Translations under genes and position numbers: made by a program
From: Candidatus Tenderia electrophaga
GTDB lineage: Bacteria; Pseudomonadota; Gammaproteobacteria; Tenderiales; Tenderiaceae
Reading direction: 5' to 3'
Assembly: GCA_001447805.1 (NCBI GenBank)
Contig: CP013099.1
Location: 992,001 to 1,056,000, forward strand
Length of the DNA stretch: 64,000 nt
Part shown: one piece after another, positions 1 through 9,175 of the stretch
How positions within the stretch are numbered: position 1 is the first letter of the stretch
Layout: every line of letters starts with the position of its first letter
Notes under the pieces: generated by a model
What the model saw: only the letters and a program-made list of their open reading frames with translations
Told to the model about the DNA's origin: nothing
Database searches by the model: none

Positions 1-353
1 CCGGTCTCCAGATCGACCACAGAGACGGCGCCGCCTTCCGGCACACCGCGCACTTCGTGGGTGCGGTACATGAAACGGCCGGCCATGGGGCCGGTTTCGT
101 TGACGGTGTTCATGTCGTGCCAGTCATCGCGGCCGCCGTCATAGATGTTCAGATCGGTTTCGTCCGAAACCACGAATTGCTTGTAGCCCTTGGGCAATTT
201 AAAGGGGGCGCTCGGGTCCCAGTCGGCACTGGCGGCGGATTCGTTGATCGGTTTGAAATGGAACGGACCGCCAAGCCCCTTGTCCGCCATGGCGGCGCCG
301 GCCATGGCCATGGCGACGGTGGCGACGCAAGCCTTCAGTTTGAAATGGTTCAT
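1..353 (-). CDS. Exported PhoX/DUF839-like protein, N-terminal part only
   Basis: The reading frame runs off the left edge, so about 117 N-terminal codons are visible. Translation begins MNHFKLKACVATVAMAMAG, a Sec-type signal peptide ending near AAMA. The mature part contains FVVSDETDLNIYDG and a DMNTVNETGP-AGR-MYRTHEVRG stretch, which resembles the N-terminal region of PhoX-type alkaline phosphatase/DUF839 beta-propeller proteins. The start is supported by GGAG about 8 bases upstream of the ATG. Only the family resemblance is claimed; the metal and substrate residues lie outside the window, so enzymatic activity cannot be judged. A protein of unknown function with the same fold is an alternative. 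Confidence 0.55.
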   Translation of the reverse strand, partial: MNHFKLKACVATVAMAMAGAAMADKGLGGPFHFKPINESAASADWDPSAPFKLPKGYKQFVVSDETDLNIYDGGRDDWHDMNTVNETGPMAGRFMYRTHEVRGVPEGGAVSVVDLET

Positions 354-648
354 AGGTGTGTCTCCAAGATTAGCGAAAGTTGTCATGAATAGGTTTACAG
401 GCAAACCCGTCAGGCAGTATCCGGCGCTATTGTGACGCTACGATGAAGACTGAATGATGATTCTGTTGCAGCCTGGCTGCACCATCGCTCGGCGAAATAT
501 GTTTTTCATCAGTGGCTTGGAGAATAAACAGATGCATTTTGCGGGATTATTTTTTAAGCTTTGTACACGCGACTGCTATAAATTCTATTTAAGCGGCCGA
601 TTAAGCTCGTGGTGGCGGAACGAAATAACTATATAAATAGAGGTGTGT
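354..648. other. Divergent intergenic region upstream of the hybrid kinase
   Basis: No convincing gene is present. A weak sigma70-like promoter reading rightward can be drawn: TTAAGC at 554-559, a 17-base spacer, and TATAAA at 577-582, about 67 bases before the kinase ATG. The -35 is poor, so this is tentative. The leftward exported gene must also start from this region, but no clear promoter for it was seen. Confidence 0.3.
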
Positions 649-3600
649 ATGGGGTTGCAGGAAGCCAATACGCTGCTGCAGGCAATCAATCGATTTCAGG
701 CCGGTTTTCTCGACGACGCCGACCCTGACGACATATTCGCGGGGTTGCTGAATGACGTATTGGCGCTGAGCGCCAGTGAGGCGGGGTTCGTCGGCGAAGT
801 GGCGTCCACGCCCGACGGGCGGCCGCGCCTGGAGATGCGCGCCGTCGCCAATCTATCCTCTGGCGCGCCGCTTCCCGGCCGGATTGTGCAGGCCCAGCAA
901 GCCCTTTGCGATCTGGATTCCCTCGATCCGTTGATCCAACAGGTGTTGACCAGCGCCGAGATCGTTAGCGCGACCCATCCGGATAGCGCATCCGGAAGCC
1001 TGGCCGGCGTGGGGGCACTGTCGTGCATGCCGGTGATGTCTGATAACACCATGGTCGGCATGATCGGGCTGGCCAAGGGGCGCGGCGTTTACGCCGCCGC
1101 CCTGGTGGATTACCTGCGGCCTTTGTTGGATAGCTGTGGCCGTATCATCACCCGGATGCGCGCTGAGCGGCGCCGCGATGACGCCCAGGCGCGCCTGGAT
1201 GCCACCGTTGCCACGGCGGTCGATGCCATTGTAGTGATCGATGCCAAGGGGCTTATCCGTTCCTGCAATCCGGCCGTGGAGCGCATGTTCGGTTACCGGG
1301 CAGATGAATTGATCGGAAAAAACGTCAATCAGCTCATGCCCGAGCCTTACCGCAGCCGACATGATAGTCACTTGACGCGCTATTTAAGCGGCGGCACGGG
1401 CGCGATTATCGGCATCGGACGTGAAGTGGAAGGACAGCGCGCGGATGGTGATGTGTTCCCCATGCGCTTGGCCGTGAGTGAATTCACTCACGGCGATGAA
1501 ACTTTGTTTACCGGGATCGCCAGTGATCTGTCCGCCTTCAAAGAGGTGGAGGGCGCGTCGCGACGTTTCCAGCTCACCCTGGATCAGGTCCATGACGGCG
1601 TCTTCATCTTCGATCCCGACAGCTTGCTGTTCACCTATGTCAACGCGGCGGCTACAGGCCAGGTCGGCTACTCGTGCGAAGAACTTTACGGCATGACGCT
1701 GTTGGACATCAATCCCTTCTTCACTGAGAATATTTTGCAGGAAGTCATGGCCCCGTTGCGTTACGGGGAGCGTCAGTCCCTGACCTTTTCCACTGTGCAC
1801 AAGCGTGCCGATGGGGCGCACGTGCCGGTGGAGATACTGCTGCAATATGTGGTGCCGGAGTATGAGGCGCCGCGTTTTGTCGCGGTAGTGCGCGATATCT
1901 CCGACCGTGTTGAGGCCGAAAATGCCTTGCGCGAAAGCGACGAGCGCCTGCGCCTGAGTCAGTCATTCGCCAATGTCGGTACCTGGGACTGGAATATCAA
2001 AACCGGTGATCTGTTCTGGTCGGAGCGCATTGGACCGCTGTTCGGCTACGAGGAAGGTGAGCTGGAGACTACTTACGAGAATTTTCTCAGCGCCGTCCAT
2101 CCGGATGACCGCCAGGCGGTGATCGATGCGGTCAATGCCTGCATCGATACCGGTGCAGAATACAGTATCGAGCACCGCTGTGTCTGGCCCAACGGCCAGG
2201 TGCATTGGATGCTGGAACGCGGCGATGTGATCCGTGACAAGAACGGCGAGCCGTTGCGCATGCTCGGCGTGGTGCAGGACATCACCCAGTTGAAACAGGT
2301 GCAGACGGATCTGCTCGCCGCCAAGGACGAAGCCGAGCGCGCCAACCGCGCCAAGTCGGATTTTCTTTCCAGCATGAGTCACGAGCTGCGCACACCGCTG
2401 AATGCCATTATGGGCTTCGCCCAGTTATTCAATTACGATATAAGCGCCAGCGAACAGCAGCGTCAGGTGGCGCGCGAGATCTACCAGGCCGGTAAACATC
2501 TGCGCATCCTGGTGGACGATATACTGGATTTGGCCAAGATCGAGGCGGGCCAATTCCAGGTGTCGTTGGAGCCGCTCGCCATCCCGCCGCTGGTAGAGGA
2601 ATGCCGCAAATTGGTTCTGCCGCTAGCCGACAAGCATGGCGTGAGGCTTGATTTGCGCCCTGAGCACTGCCGGGACCTGGCGGTGTTGGCCGACCAGACA
2701 CGGCTGAAACAGGTCATCCTGAATCTGTTATCCAACGCCATCAAATACAACTACCGAGAGGGGGCAGTCACGCTGTCCTGCAGTCGGCACGATGAGGATT
2801 ATGTACGTATCAGCGTGCGCGATACCGGCGTGGGTATCGCGCCACAGGATATCAAACATCTGTTTAAACCGTTTAGCCGCTTGGTGAGCGATCAGAGCTA
2901 TATCGAAGGGTCGGGTATCGGTTTAAGCATTACCAAGCAATTCGTCGAGCTGATGCAGGGTGACATCGGTGTCGAGAGCGAACCCGGCAAGGGCAGCACC
3001 TTCTGGGTGGATCTGGCGCTCGCCAGGCCGACCGAGCAGTCAGCCGGCGTGGCCGAAAACGCAGCCGGTGCCGCGCAGGTCGCTGCCTATGGCACCTGCA
3101 ATGTGACCGGCGTACGCATCCTGGTGGTCGAAGACAATCCCACCAACCGCACGGTATTCCAACATCAGCTTCAGGCCCTGGGATACAGCCCGGAGATTGT
3201 CGGCAGTCCGCGTGAGGTGCCGGCCCGGCTCAAGAACTCGCCTTACGACCTGATCCTCACCGATATCCACATGCCCGAGATGGACGGTTACGAGCTGGTG
3301 CAGTACATCCGCGCACGGGAACAGGAAACATCTACCTATACACCGGTGATCGCCGTCACCGCCAACGCCCTGCCCGGGGAGAGGGATCGTTGCCTCAAGG
3401 CGGGCATGGATGACTATATCCCCAAACCCGTGGATATGGAGGTGTTGAGGCATACCCTGTGTTACTGGCTGGGGGGGCGCGAGCCGCCGCCGGCATCGGA
3501 TCAGGACCTGGCATACGCCGCCACCGGCAATGCCGAGGGCAGTGTCAATCTGGCGCGTCTGGCGGCCCTGGTGGGAGGCGAACTCAGACAGCAGCGCGCC

Positions 3601-5121
3601 ATCATCAACAATTTTGTCGAGACCCTGCCGGAGACCTTGGCCGCGATTCATGCCGCCTTTCACAAGCCGGACGCCGGGGCGCTTTATTTCTGGGCGCATC
3701 GTTTCAAATCGTCGGCCGCGGCGGTCGGCGCGGAATCGCTGGCGCAAATGTGTCAGACGCTGGAGGATTTTGCCGAGGAACAGGAGTGGGACGGCATTGC
3801 CTCTCTGGTCGGCGAACTTGACAGCCAAGTGCAGCGCGTCGTCAAGGATTTGAAGGCGGCATTGATGGATTTCGACCTACGGCGGGTGCCACAGACAGCG
3901 TATGCCGCAGACGCCCTGGACATCGGCCTGGCCCTGGTAGTGGATGACGACCCGGTCATCCTCTGCGCCCTGGAGGCGGCGCTGCGGGGTGTGGGCGTGG
4001 CCGAAGTGCTCACCGCCAAATCGGCTGCCGACGCGCTGCGGCTGATGGACAAGCACCAGCCGGACATCGAGGTGGTGTTGTGCGATCTGAATATGCCGGT
4101 CATGGACGGGGTGGAATATCTGCGCCATCTGGTGGCGCGCAATTACCGCGGCGCGATTGTCCTGCTCAGCGGCGAGGACAGCCGCATCCTGGCATCGGCG
4201 CGCAATCTGGCTGATGCCCACAGTTTTCAATTCGTTGCCGCCATCCCCAAACCGGTGGCGCAGGCGCGGCTGGCCGAGGTACTTTCCGGCATTCAACCGC
4301 GTCAGCAGCGCGCCGCTCGGCGTGCCCAAAGCGAGATTTCTTTGGACGAGCTGCAGGGCGCCATTACGCGCGACGAGTTCGTGGTCTATTACCAGCCCAA
4401 GATCGACGCCTTCAGTCGTCGCTTAGTGGGGGTGGAGTCGCTGGTGCGCTGGCAGCATCCGCAGAAGGGTTTCATCATGCCGGACCGTTTCATTCCCTTG
4501 GCCGAGGACAACGGTCTGATCGACGAGCTCACCGACCTGGTGCTGGACAAGGCCTTCGCCCAGTTAAAGCAGTGGCGTGCCCGCGGAATGGCTATGTCGG
4601 TATCCATCAACATCGCTGTCGGCACCATCGGCCGCCGTCTCGATTTTCCCGAGCGCGTGATGAGTTGTCTGGAGCGTTATGAATTGGCGCCGCAGGACGT
4701 GATCCTCGAGCTCACCGAGGGCGGGCTGATGAAGGATATCGCCGCCACTCTGGACGCCCTGGTGCGCTTACGCCTGAAAGGCATCACCCTGTCCATCGAC
4801 GACTTCGGCACCGGTTATTCCAGCTTCAAGCAGCTGCAGGGTATTCCCTTTAGCGAACTCAAGATCGACAAGGAATTCGTCATGAATGCGAGTGGCGACG
4901 CTGCCAGTCGCGCCATCCTCGAGTCCAGCGTGTTGCTGGGGCAGAAGCTGGGCATGACCCTGGTGGCCGAGGGCGTGGAGAGCGAGACGGATTGGGCCTT
5001 GCTGCGCGAGCTGGGTTGCCACATGGTGCAGGGCTTTTACATCGCCCGTCCCATGCCGGGCGAGCAACTGGAAGCCTGGCACGCCGAATGGTCGGCCCAG
5101 CCCGGGCCGGGCGCGTCCTGA
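649..5121 (+). CDS. Hybrid histidine kinase with full phosphorelay and EAL phosphodiesterase output
   Basis: This protein of about 1490 residues carries, in order: a GAF-like sensor region (about 15-170), three PAS domains (about 180-560, the last with PAS-fold-3 character), HisKA with SMSHELRTPLNA (phospho-acceptor His near 578), HATPase_c with NLLSNAIKYN and a GSGIGLSI box, receiver 1 (LTDIHMPEMDG, Asp near 872), an Hpt domain (WAHRFKSSAAAVG, His near 1017), receiver 2 (LCDLNMPVMDG, Asp near 1146) and an EAL domain (about 1240-1480). The EAL core reads ESL at 1263, with SINIAV, ELTEGG, DDFGTGYSS, KIDKEFV and AEGVE all kept, so c-di-GMP hydrolysis is expected. No transmembrane segment is evident, which implies a cytoplasmic sensor. 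ATG 649 is preferred over GTG 643 because GAGG lies 5 bases upstream of it. Confidence 0.93.
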   Translation: MGLQEANTLLQAINRFQAGFLDDADPDDIFAGLLNDVLALSASEAGFVGEVASTPDGRPRLEMRAVANLSSGAPLPGRIVQAQQALCDLDSLDPLIQQVLTSAEIVSATHPDSASGSLAGVGALSCMPVMSDNTMVGMIGLAKGRGVYAAALVDYLRPLLDSCGRIITRMRAERRRDDAQARLDATVATAVDAIVVIDAKGLIRSCNPAVERMFGYRADELIGKNVNQLMPEPYRSRHDSHLTRYLSGGTGAIIGIGREVEGQRADGDVFPMRLAVSEFTHGDETLFTGIASDLSAFKEVEGASRRFQLTLDQVHDGVFIFDPDSLLFTYVNAAATGQVGYSCEELYGMTLLDINPFFTENILQEVMAPLRYGERQSLTFSTVHKRADGAHVPVEILLQYVVPEYEAPRFVAVVRDISDRVEAENALRESDERLRLSQSFANVGTWDWNIKTGDLFWSERIGPLFGYEEGELETTYENFLSAVHPDDRQAVIDAVNACIDTGAEYSIEHRCVWPNGQVHWMLERGDVIRDKNGEPLRMLGVVQDITQLKQVQTDLLAAKDEAERANRAKSDFLSSMSHELRTPLNAIMGFAQLFNYDISASEQQRQVAREIYQAGKHLRILVDDILDLAKIEAGQFQVSLEPLAIPPLVEECRKLVLPLADKHGVRLDLRPEHCRDLAVLADQTRLKQVILNLLSNAIKYNYREGAVTLSCSRHDEDYVRISVRDTGVGIAPQDIKHLFKPFSRLVSDQSYIEGSGIGLSITKQFVELMQGDIGVESEPGKGSTFWVDLALARPTEQSAGVAENAAGAAQVAAYGTCNVTGVRILVVEDNPTNRTVFQHQLQALGYSPEIVGSPREVPARLKNSPYDLILTDIHMPEMDGYELVQYIRAREQETSTYTPVIAVTANALPGERDRCLKAGMDDYIPKPVDMEVLRHTLCYWLGGREPPPASDQDLAYAATGNAEGSVNLARLAALVGGELRQQRAIINNFVETLPETLAAIHAAFHKPDAGALYFWAHRFKSSAAAVGAESLAQMCQTLEDFAEEQEWDGIASLVGELDSQVQRVVKDLKAALMDFDLRRVPQTAYAADALDIGLALVVDDDPVILCALEAALRGVGVAEVLTAKSAADALRLMDKHQPDIEVVLCDLNMPVMDGVEYLRHLVARNYRGAIVLLSGEDSRILASARNLADAHSFQFVAAIPKPVAQARLAEVLSGIQPRQQRAARRAQSEISLDELQGAITRDEFVVYYQPKIDAFSRRLVGVESLVRWQHPQKGFIMPDRFIPLAEDNGLIDELTDLVLDKAFAQLKQWRARGMAMSVSINIAVGTIGRRLDFPERVMSCLERYELAPQDVILELTEGGLMKDIAATLDALVRLRLKGITLSIDDFGTGYSSFKQLQGIPFSELKIDKEFVMNASGDAASRAILESSVLLGQKLGMTLVAEGVESETDWALLRELGCHMVQGFYIARPMPGEQLEAWHAEWSAQPGPGAS

Positions 5122-5184
5122 CAGTCACCCGCCTGACAGTATATTATTGGCAGCTTGCCGGCGAGTGATGAAAGGGATAGTGAC

Positions 5185-6243
5185 GTGAGTAAGTACTGGA
5201 GCGAATTGACCCGCGGTCTGGTGCCCTATGTGCCGGGCGAACAGCCCAGGGTGCAGGACCTGATCAAGCTCAACACCAACGAAAATCCGTATCCGCCGTC
5301 ACCCGCCGTGGTGGCGGCCCTCGACGCCTTCGACAAGCAGCGCCTGCGCCTGTATCCCGATCCCAACAGCAATGTGCTCAAGCAGGCAGTGGCGGATTAT
5401 CATGGCGTGACCCAGCGCCAGGTGTTCGTCGGCAACGGCTCGGACGAGGTGCTGGCGCTGGCCTTCATGGCGTTCTTTAAACAATCCCGCCCCATCTTGT
5501 TTCCGGATATCAGCTACAGCTTCTATCCGGTCTATTGCAGTCTGTTTCAGATTGAATATGCACGCCCGCCCCTGAATCCTGCCTTCGAAATCGTCTTGGA
5601 TGACTATCCGGCGGACAACGGCGGCGTCATCTTCCCCAATCCCAACGCCCCCACCGGACGTGTGCTGGGGCTGGATGAGTTGCGCCGCTTTCTGCAACGC
5701 AATACCGAATCGGCCGTGATCGTCGACGAGGCCTATATCGATTTCGGCGGTGAGTCGGCCGTCGCCCTGGTGAATGAATCTCCCAATCTGTTGGTGGTGC
5801 AGACCCTTTCCAAGTCGCGCAGTCTGGCCGGCATGCGGGTCGGCTTTGCCGTCGGCAGTGCCGAGCTGATCGAGGGCCTGGAGCGGGTCAAGAATTCCTT
5901 TAATTCCTATCCTCTCGACATGCTGGCGGTGAGCGCCGCCGTCGCCGCCTTGCAGGATCGCGATTATTTCGAGCAGACGCGGCAGCGCATCATCGCCTCG
6001 CGTGACTGGTTGCAGGCCGAGCTGCAGCAACTCGGTTTTGAGGTGTTGCCATCGGCGGCCAACTTCATTTTTGCCCGCCACCCCCGGCAAGACGCCGCCC
6101 GGATGTTTGTCGCGCTGCGCCAGCGCAAGATCCTGGTCAGGCATTTCAACAGTCCCCGCATCGACCAGTTTCTGCGCATCACCATCGGAAGCCAGGAGCA
6201 GGTCGAGGCGCTGGTGACCGCCTTGCAGGATATCCTGGGCTGA
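5185..6243 (+). CDS. hisC: Histidinol-phosphate aminotransferase
   Basis: This is a PLP-dependent fold-type I aminotransferase that converts imidazole-acetol phosphate to histidinol phosphate in histidine synthesis. Family landmarks are the N-terminal [11 protein letters not shown] and [12 protein letters not shown], the NPNAPTGR box, the VDEAYIDF Asp/Tyr segment and the PLP lysine in [18 protein letters not shown] 5185 is chosen as start because an AAAGGGA Shine-Dalgarno lies about 7 bases before it and the protein then begins [15 protein letters not shown], as HisC proteins do; an upstream TTG would add ten untypical residues. The length of 352 aa is normal. It stands alone here, away from other his genes, which is common for the second-type HisC of proteobacteria. 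Confidence 0.93.
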   Translation: MSKYWSELTRGLVPYVPGEQPRVQDLIKLNTNENPYPPSPAVVAALDAFDKQRLRLYPDPNSNVLKQAVADYHGVTQRQVFVGNGSDEVLALAFMAFFKQSRPILFPDISYSFYPVYCSLFQIEYARPPLNPAFEIVLDDYPADNGGVIFPNPNAPTGRVLGLDELRRFLQRNTESAVIVDEAYIDFGGESAVALVNESPNLLVVQTLSKSRSLAGMRVGFAVGSAELIEGLERVKNSFNSYPLDMLAVSAAVAALQDRDYFEQTRQRIIASRDWLQAELQQLGFEVLPSAANFIFARHPRQDAARMFVALRQRKILVRHFNSPRIDQFLRITIGSQEQVEALVTALQDILG

Positions 6244-6412
6244 TCCGCGCCTCCTTCTGGCGGGAGAATGACTCCCCCTTTTTTTCAAAGTGGGGCGGGT
6301 CGGCGTAAATCCCAGTAGTCCCCCCAAAAAACACCGCCCCCCGCTGTTTTCTCGAGTTTTCTGCCGTAATGCCGATAGATTCGTTAGTCGAGTCCACAGC
6401 AGCAGGGGCAGG

Positions 6413-6937
6413 ATGAGCGAACAACGCAGCCAGCTTTTTATCAAACAGCAGTTCCAGCAAAGCCTGATCGTCGAGGTCTTGCTGATCACCTTCATCCTGA
6501 TCAACCTGATTGTGATCGCCGGCTATTTTCTGATCGACTCCATCAGTGACGTCCAGCAGCTGAAACGCTATCTCGGGGTGACCGTGGCGGCGTTAGAGGT
6601 CGTCGGGTTCGTTGTGGTCTATCGCTTTAACCTGAAATCCAGTCACCGCATTGCCGGGCCGGTGTTCGTCATCGAGCGCAGTCTCAAAAGCATCGAAGCC
6701 GGTGATCTGAGCTTTACCATGCGGCTGCGCCAGGGCGATCAGTTCCATGAAGTAAAAGAGCAGATGAACGCGACCGTGGGCGAACTCAGGCAACGCCTCG
6801 CCAAGGCCCAGCAGTTGGCGCGCAAACTGCAAGATCAGTCATCGCCGGACGAGGCGCTTGTCGATGCGTTGCTGCGGGAGCTGGATTATTTCAACACGCA
6901 GGCGCCACCGCCCCCAGACACGACGTTACAGCGATGA
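6413..6937 (+). CDS. HAMP-domain inner membrane protein, chemoreceptor-like
   Basis: The protein is 174 residues. It has two hydrophobic helices (about 20-45 and 58-75) flanking a very short periplasmic loop, followed by a HAMP-type linker with the segment IAGPVFVIERSLKSIEAGDLS and a coiled-coil tail ending in a Pro-rich stretch. There is no MCP signalling domain, so it is not itself a chemoreceptor. ATG 6413 follows GGGGCAGG. Its stop overlaps the start of the pilin-like gene by four bases (ATGA), so the two are probably translationally coupled and may act together at the inner membrane. Function unknown; members of this group are often automatically labelled methyl-accepting chemotaxis protein. 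Confidence 0.75.
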   Translation: MSEQRSQLFIKQQFQQSLIVEVLLITFILINLIVIAGYFLIDSISDVQQLKRYLGVTVAALEVVGFVVVYRFNLKSSHRIAGPVFVIERSLKSIEAGDLSFTMRLRQGDQFHEVKEQMNATVGELRQRLAKAQQLARKLQDQSSPDEALVDALLRELDYFNTQAPPPPDTTLQR

Positions 6938-7383
6938 GGCCTAAAACCGAGTTTGGCTTCACCCTGCTGGAAGTGCTCATGGCCCTGGCCATTATTAGCA
7001 TCCTCGCTGTAGTCGCCATCCCTTACTATCAAGATTACCGCACGCGGGTAAAAGTGGCGGGTGAGTTCGGTCTCGTCGAGCCGGTGAAGCAGCGCGTGAC
7101 GGAAGAATATTTCTTGACCGGCGATTGGCCCGTCGACAATGAGAGCGCCATGGTCGGTCCGTTCGACCGTTACAAGGGCAACTACCTGAAAGCGATAATA
7201 GTCGAGAACAAACCTCAGCCGGGCGCGGTTAAGCTGATCTACGACAGCAGTAAACTGCCCGCCTTGGGCGACAACAATACGATAGTGTTTTATCCACGGA
7301 CGGAGAATGGCGGTGGTTCAGTGTCGTGGAAGTGCGACGAAGGCAATATGGTTGACGACTACCGCCCGCGCCAGTGTCGCTGA
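6934..7383 (+). CDS. Type IV pilin-like prepilin
   Basis: The start has the classical class III signal: a short charged leader ending in Gly, then FTLLEVLMALAIISILAVVA, with cleavage expected between Gly and Phe and Glu at mature position 5. A DYRTRVKVAGEF segment follows, as in major-pilin PilA proteins. The C-terminal half holds two cysteines (in SWKCDEGN and RPRQCR) that could form the usual D-loop disulphide. The length of 149 aa is right for a pilin or pseudopilin. No pil assembly genes are adjacent, so it must use machinery encoded elsewhere. The gene overlaps the HAMP protein upstream, and its stop abuts the convergent DUF1841 stop with no gap. Confidence 0.85.
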   Translation: MRPKTEFGFTLLEVLMALAIISILAVVAIPYYQDYRTRVKVAGEFGLVEPVKQRVTEEYFLTGDWPVDNESAMVGPFDRYKGNYLKAIIVENKPQPGAVKLIYDSSKLPALGDNNTIVFYPRTENGGGSVSWKCDEGNMVDDYRPRQCR

Positions 7384-7815
7384 TCACTCAGTGACAAGTT
7401 GTTTGAGCGCTGTTAGATAGAGCGAATCGTCCGGAGCCTTTCCTTGGCGCTGGGCTTGCCACATCATCTCCGCCAGACATTCCATCATTTGATGCTCCGC
7501 CTCATGGGCGTCGCCGTGCCGTGCGCAGAGCTGCTGATAGATGGCGCGTATGCCCGCCGGGCGGTTGGCGTTCAGTTGTTCATGGATGGCGATGTGCATG
7601 CCCATGTGCATGAAAGGATTGCTCTCGCCCGATTCGGGCAGATATTCCTTGCCGAGGGCCTTGTCGGGATCGGAAAGGGTGGTCTGATATTCCGGGTGCA
7701 GCTGGATGGTATCGGCCACCATCTTCTCCAAGGGTTCCAGCGCTACGTCATTCTGGGCCTTGTGCCAGACATCGACGAAGTACTGGCGTAGTTGATTTCT
7801 GTCGTTGCCAAACAT
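7384..7815 (-). CDS. DUF1841 family protein
   Basis: This is a 143-residue soluble protein of the DUF1841 family; the N-terminal MFGNDRNQLRQYFVDVWHK and the central NPFMHMGMHIAIHEQL with clustered His are typical. No function is established for the family. The ATG overlaps the stop of nth as TGATG, so it is the last gene of the long rnf-nth transcript. The conserved His/Met/Glu cluster (HMGMHIAIHEQ) might bind a metal, but that is a guess. It ends back to back with the convergent pilin-like gene. Confidence 0.85.
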   Translation of the reverse strand: MFGNDRNQLRQYFVDVWHKAQNDVALEPLEKMVADTIQLHPEYQTTLSDPDKALGKEYLPESGESNPFMHMGMHIAIHEQLNANRPAGIRAIYQQLCARHGDAHEAEHQMMECLAEMMWQAQRQGKAPDDSLYLTALKQLVTE

Positions 7816-8450
7816 CAGTCATACACCTTGTCTTTGTATTCGCACAGATCCTCGATTATACATGCTCCGCATTTGGGGCGGCGCGCCACGCAGACGTAGC
7901 GACCGTGCAAGATAAGCCAGTGGTGGGCGTCGTGTTTGAATTCATCGGGAATGAATTTTTCCAGTTTGCGTTCCACCTCCACCACGTTCTTGCCCGGCGC
8001 GATTTTGGTGCGGTTGGCAACCCGGAAGATGTGGGTGTCCACCGCGATGGTGGGGTGACCGAAGGCGGTATTCAAAATCACATTGGCGGTCTTGCGCCCT
8101 ACGCCCGGCAGGGCCTCCAAGGCGGCACGTTCCTGCGGCACCTTGCTGTGATGCTGCGCGGCGAGGGCTCTGCAGGTCTTGATGATGTTGGCCGCCTTGC
8201 TGTTGAACAGGCCGATGGTCTTGATGTGGTGTTTTAATCCCGTTTCGCCGAGGGCCAGGATTTGTTCCGGTGTGTTGGCGACGGCAAACAGCTTGGCGGT
8301 GGCCTTGTTCACGCCCTTGTCCGTGGCCTGGGCCGAGAGAATGACGGCGATCAGCAGCTCGAACGGGGTGGCGTAGTTCAGTTCGGTGGTGGGGGCGGGG
8401 TTTTCGGCGCGCAGGCGGGTGAAAATCTCGATGCGTTTCTGTTTATTCAT
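7815..8450 (-). CDS. nth: Endonuclease III
   Basis: Bifunctional DNA glycosylase/AP lyase that removes oxidised pyrimidines in base excision repair. At 211 aa it aligns residue for residue with the E. coli enzyme: helix-hairpin-helix LPGVGRKTANVI with catalytic Lys120, the Asp138 in AVDTH, and the C-terminal [4Fe-4S] motif Cys187-x6-Cys194-x2-Cys197-x5-Cys203. It follows rnfE by 23 bases and is coupled to DUF1841. The rnf-nth linkage is widespread in gammaproteobacteria. Confidence 0.97.
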   Translation of the reverse strand: MNKQKRIEIFTRLRAENPAPTTELNYATPFELLIAVILSAQATDKGVNKATAKLFAVANTPEQILALGETGLKHHIKTIGLFNSKAANIIKTCRALAAQHHSKVPQERAALEALPGVGRKTANVILNTAFGHPTIAVDTHIFRVANRTKIAPGKNVVEVERKLEKFIPDEFKHDAHHWLILHGRYVCVARRPKCGACIIEDLCEYKDKVYD

Positions 8451-8473
8451 CGCGATTTGACTGCGCAGCCTAC

Positions 8474-9175
8474 TTACCCCACCGCCTCATCCACTGCCTC
8501 GGCAGGCGCCTCGGTAATGGCAGGCTTGCTACGTTTGAGCCGGGTGCGTTCATCGATGACGTTCTTCAAGGCGATCAACAGCCCCAGGCCGATGAAGGCG
8601 CCGGGCGGTAGGATGGCGAGCAGGAAGCCGCGGTAGTCTTCAATGAGAGTCAGGGTGAGTATCTTGCCGACCTCGCCGAACATCAGGTGGGCTTGGGTCA
8701 TTAAGGTGCCGTGCCCCAGAATTTCGCGCATGGCGCCGAGTACGATGAGCACGGCGGCGAACCCCACGCCCATCATCAGACCGTCGAGTGCGGACTTGGC
8801 GGGGGTGTTCTTGGAGGCGAAGGCCTCGGCGCGGCCGAGAATGGCGCAGTTGGTGACGATCAGCGGCACGAAGATACCGAGGATTTTATAGAGTTCGTGA
8901 AAGTAGGCGTTCATGGCCAGCTCGATGGCGGTCACCACCGAGGCGATGATCATCACGAACACCGGAATACGCACCTCTTGTTTTACCTGGTTGCGAATCA
9001 GGGATACGATCAAGCTCGACAGCACCAGGGTCAGCGTGGTGGCGATGCCCAGTCCGATGCCGTTGATGGTGGTGGAGGTCACCGCCAGCAGCGGGCACAG
9101 GCCGAGGATTTGCACCAGTGCGACGTTATTGGACCAGAGTCCTTCGCGGTTGATGTCGCTGTAGCTTTTATCCAT
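8474..9175 (-). CDS. rnfE: Ion-translocating oxidoreductase complex subunit E
   Basis: Integral membrane subunit (233 aa, about six helices) of the Rnf complex, which couples ferredoxin:NAD+ electron transfer to ion movement across the inner membrane; in some bacteria its Rsx form keeps SoxR reduced. Recognisable segments are [30 protein letters not shown]-like [17 protein letters not shown], and [18 protein letters not shown], which pairs with the homologous motif in RnfA. Start overlaps the end of rnfG by 8 bases. The C-terminus ends in an acidic, Ala-rich tail (about 215-233) that is not part of the membrane core. Confidence 0.96.
   Translation of the reverse strand: MDKSYSDINREGLWSNNVALVQILGLCPLLAVTSTTINGIGLGIATTLTLVLSSLIVSLIRNQVKQEVRIPVFVMIIASVVTAIELAMNAYFHELYKILGIFVPLIVTNCAILGRAEAFASKNTPAKSALDGLMMGVGFAAVLIVLGAMREILGHGTLMTQAHLMFGEVGKILTLTLIEDYRGFLLAILPPGAFIGLGLLIALKNVIDERTRLKRSKPAITEAPAEAVDEAVG

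Noticed and set aside
57-392. Plus-strand frames over the first 400 bases
   Set aside because: They are shadows of the minus-strand exported protein, which has a signal peptide, ribosome site and family resemblance.
5299-6504. 401-codon frame antisense to hisC
   Set aside because: Covers hisC and intergenic DNA; no recognisable domain.
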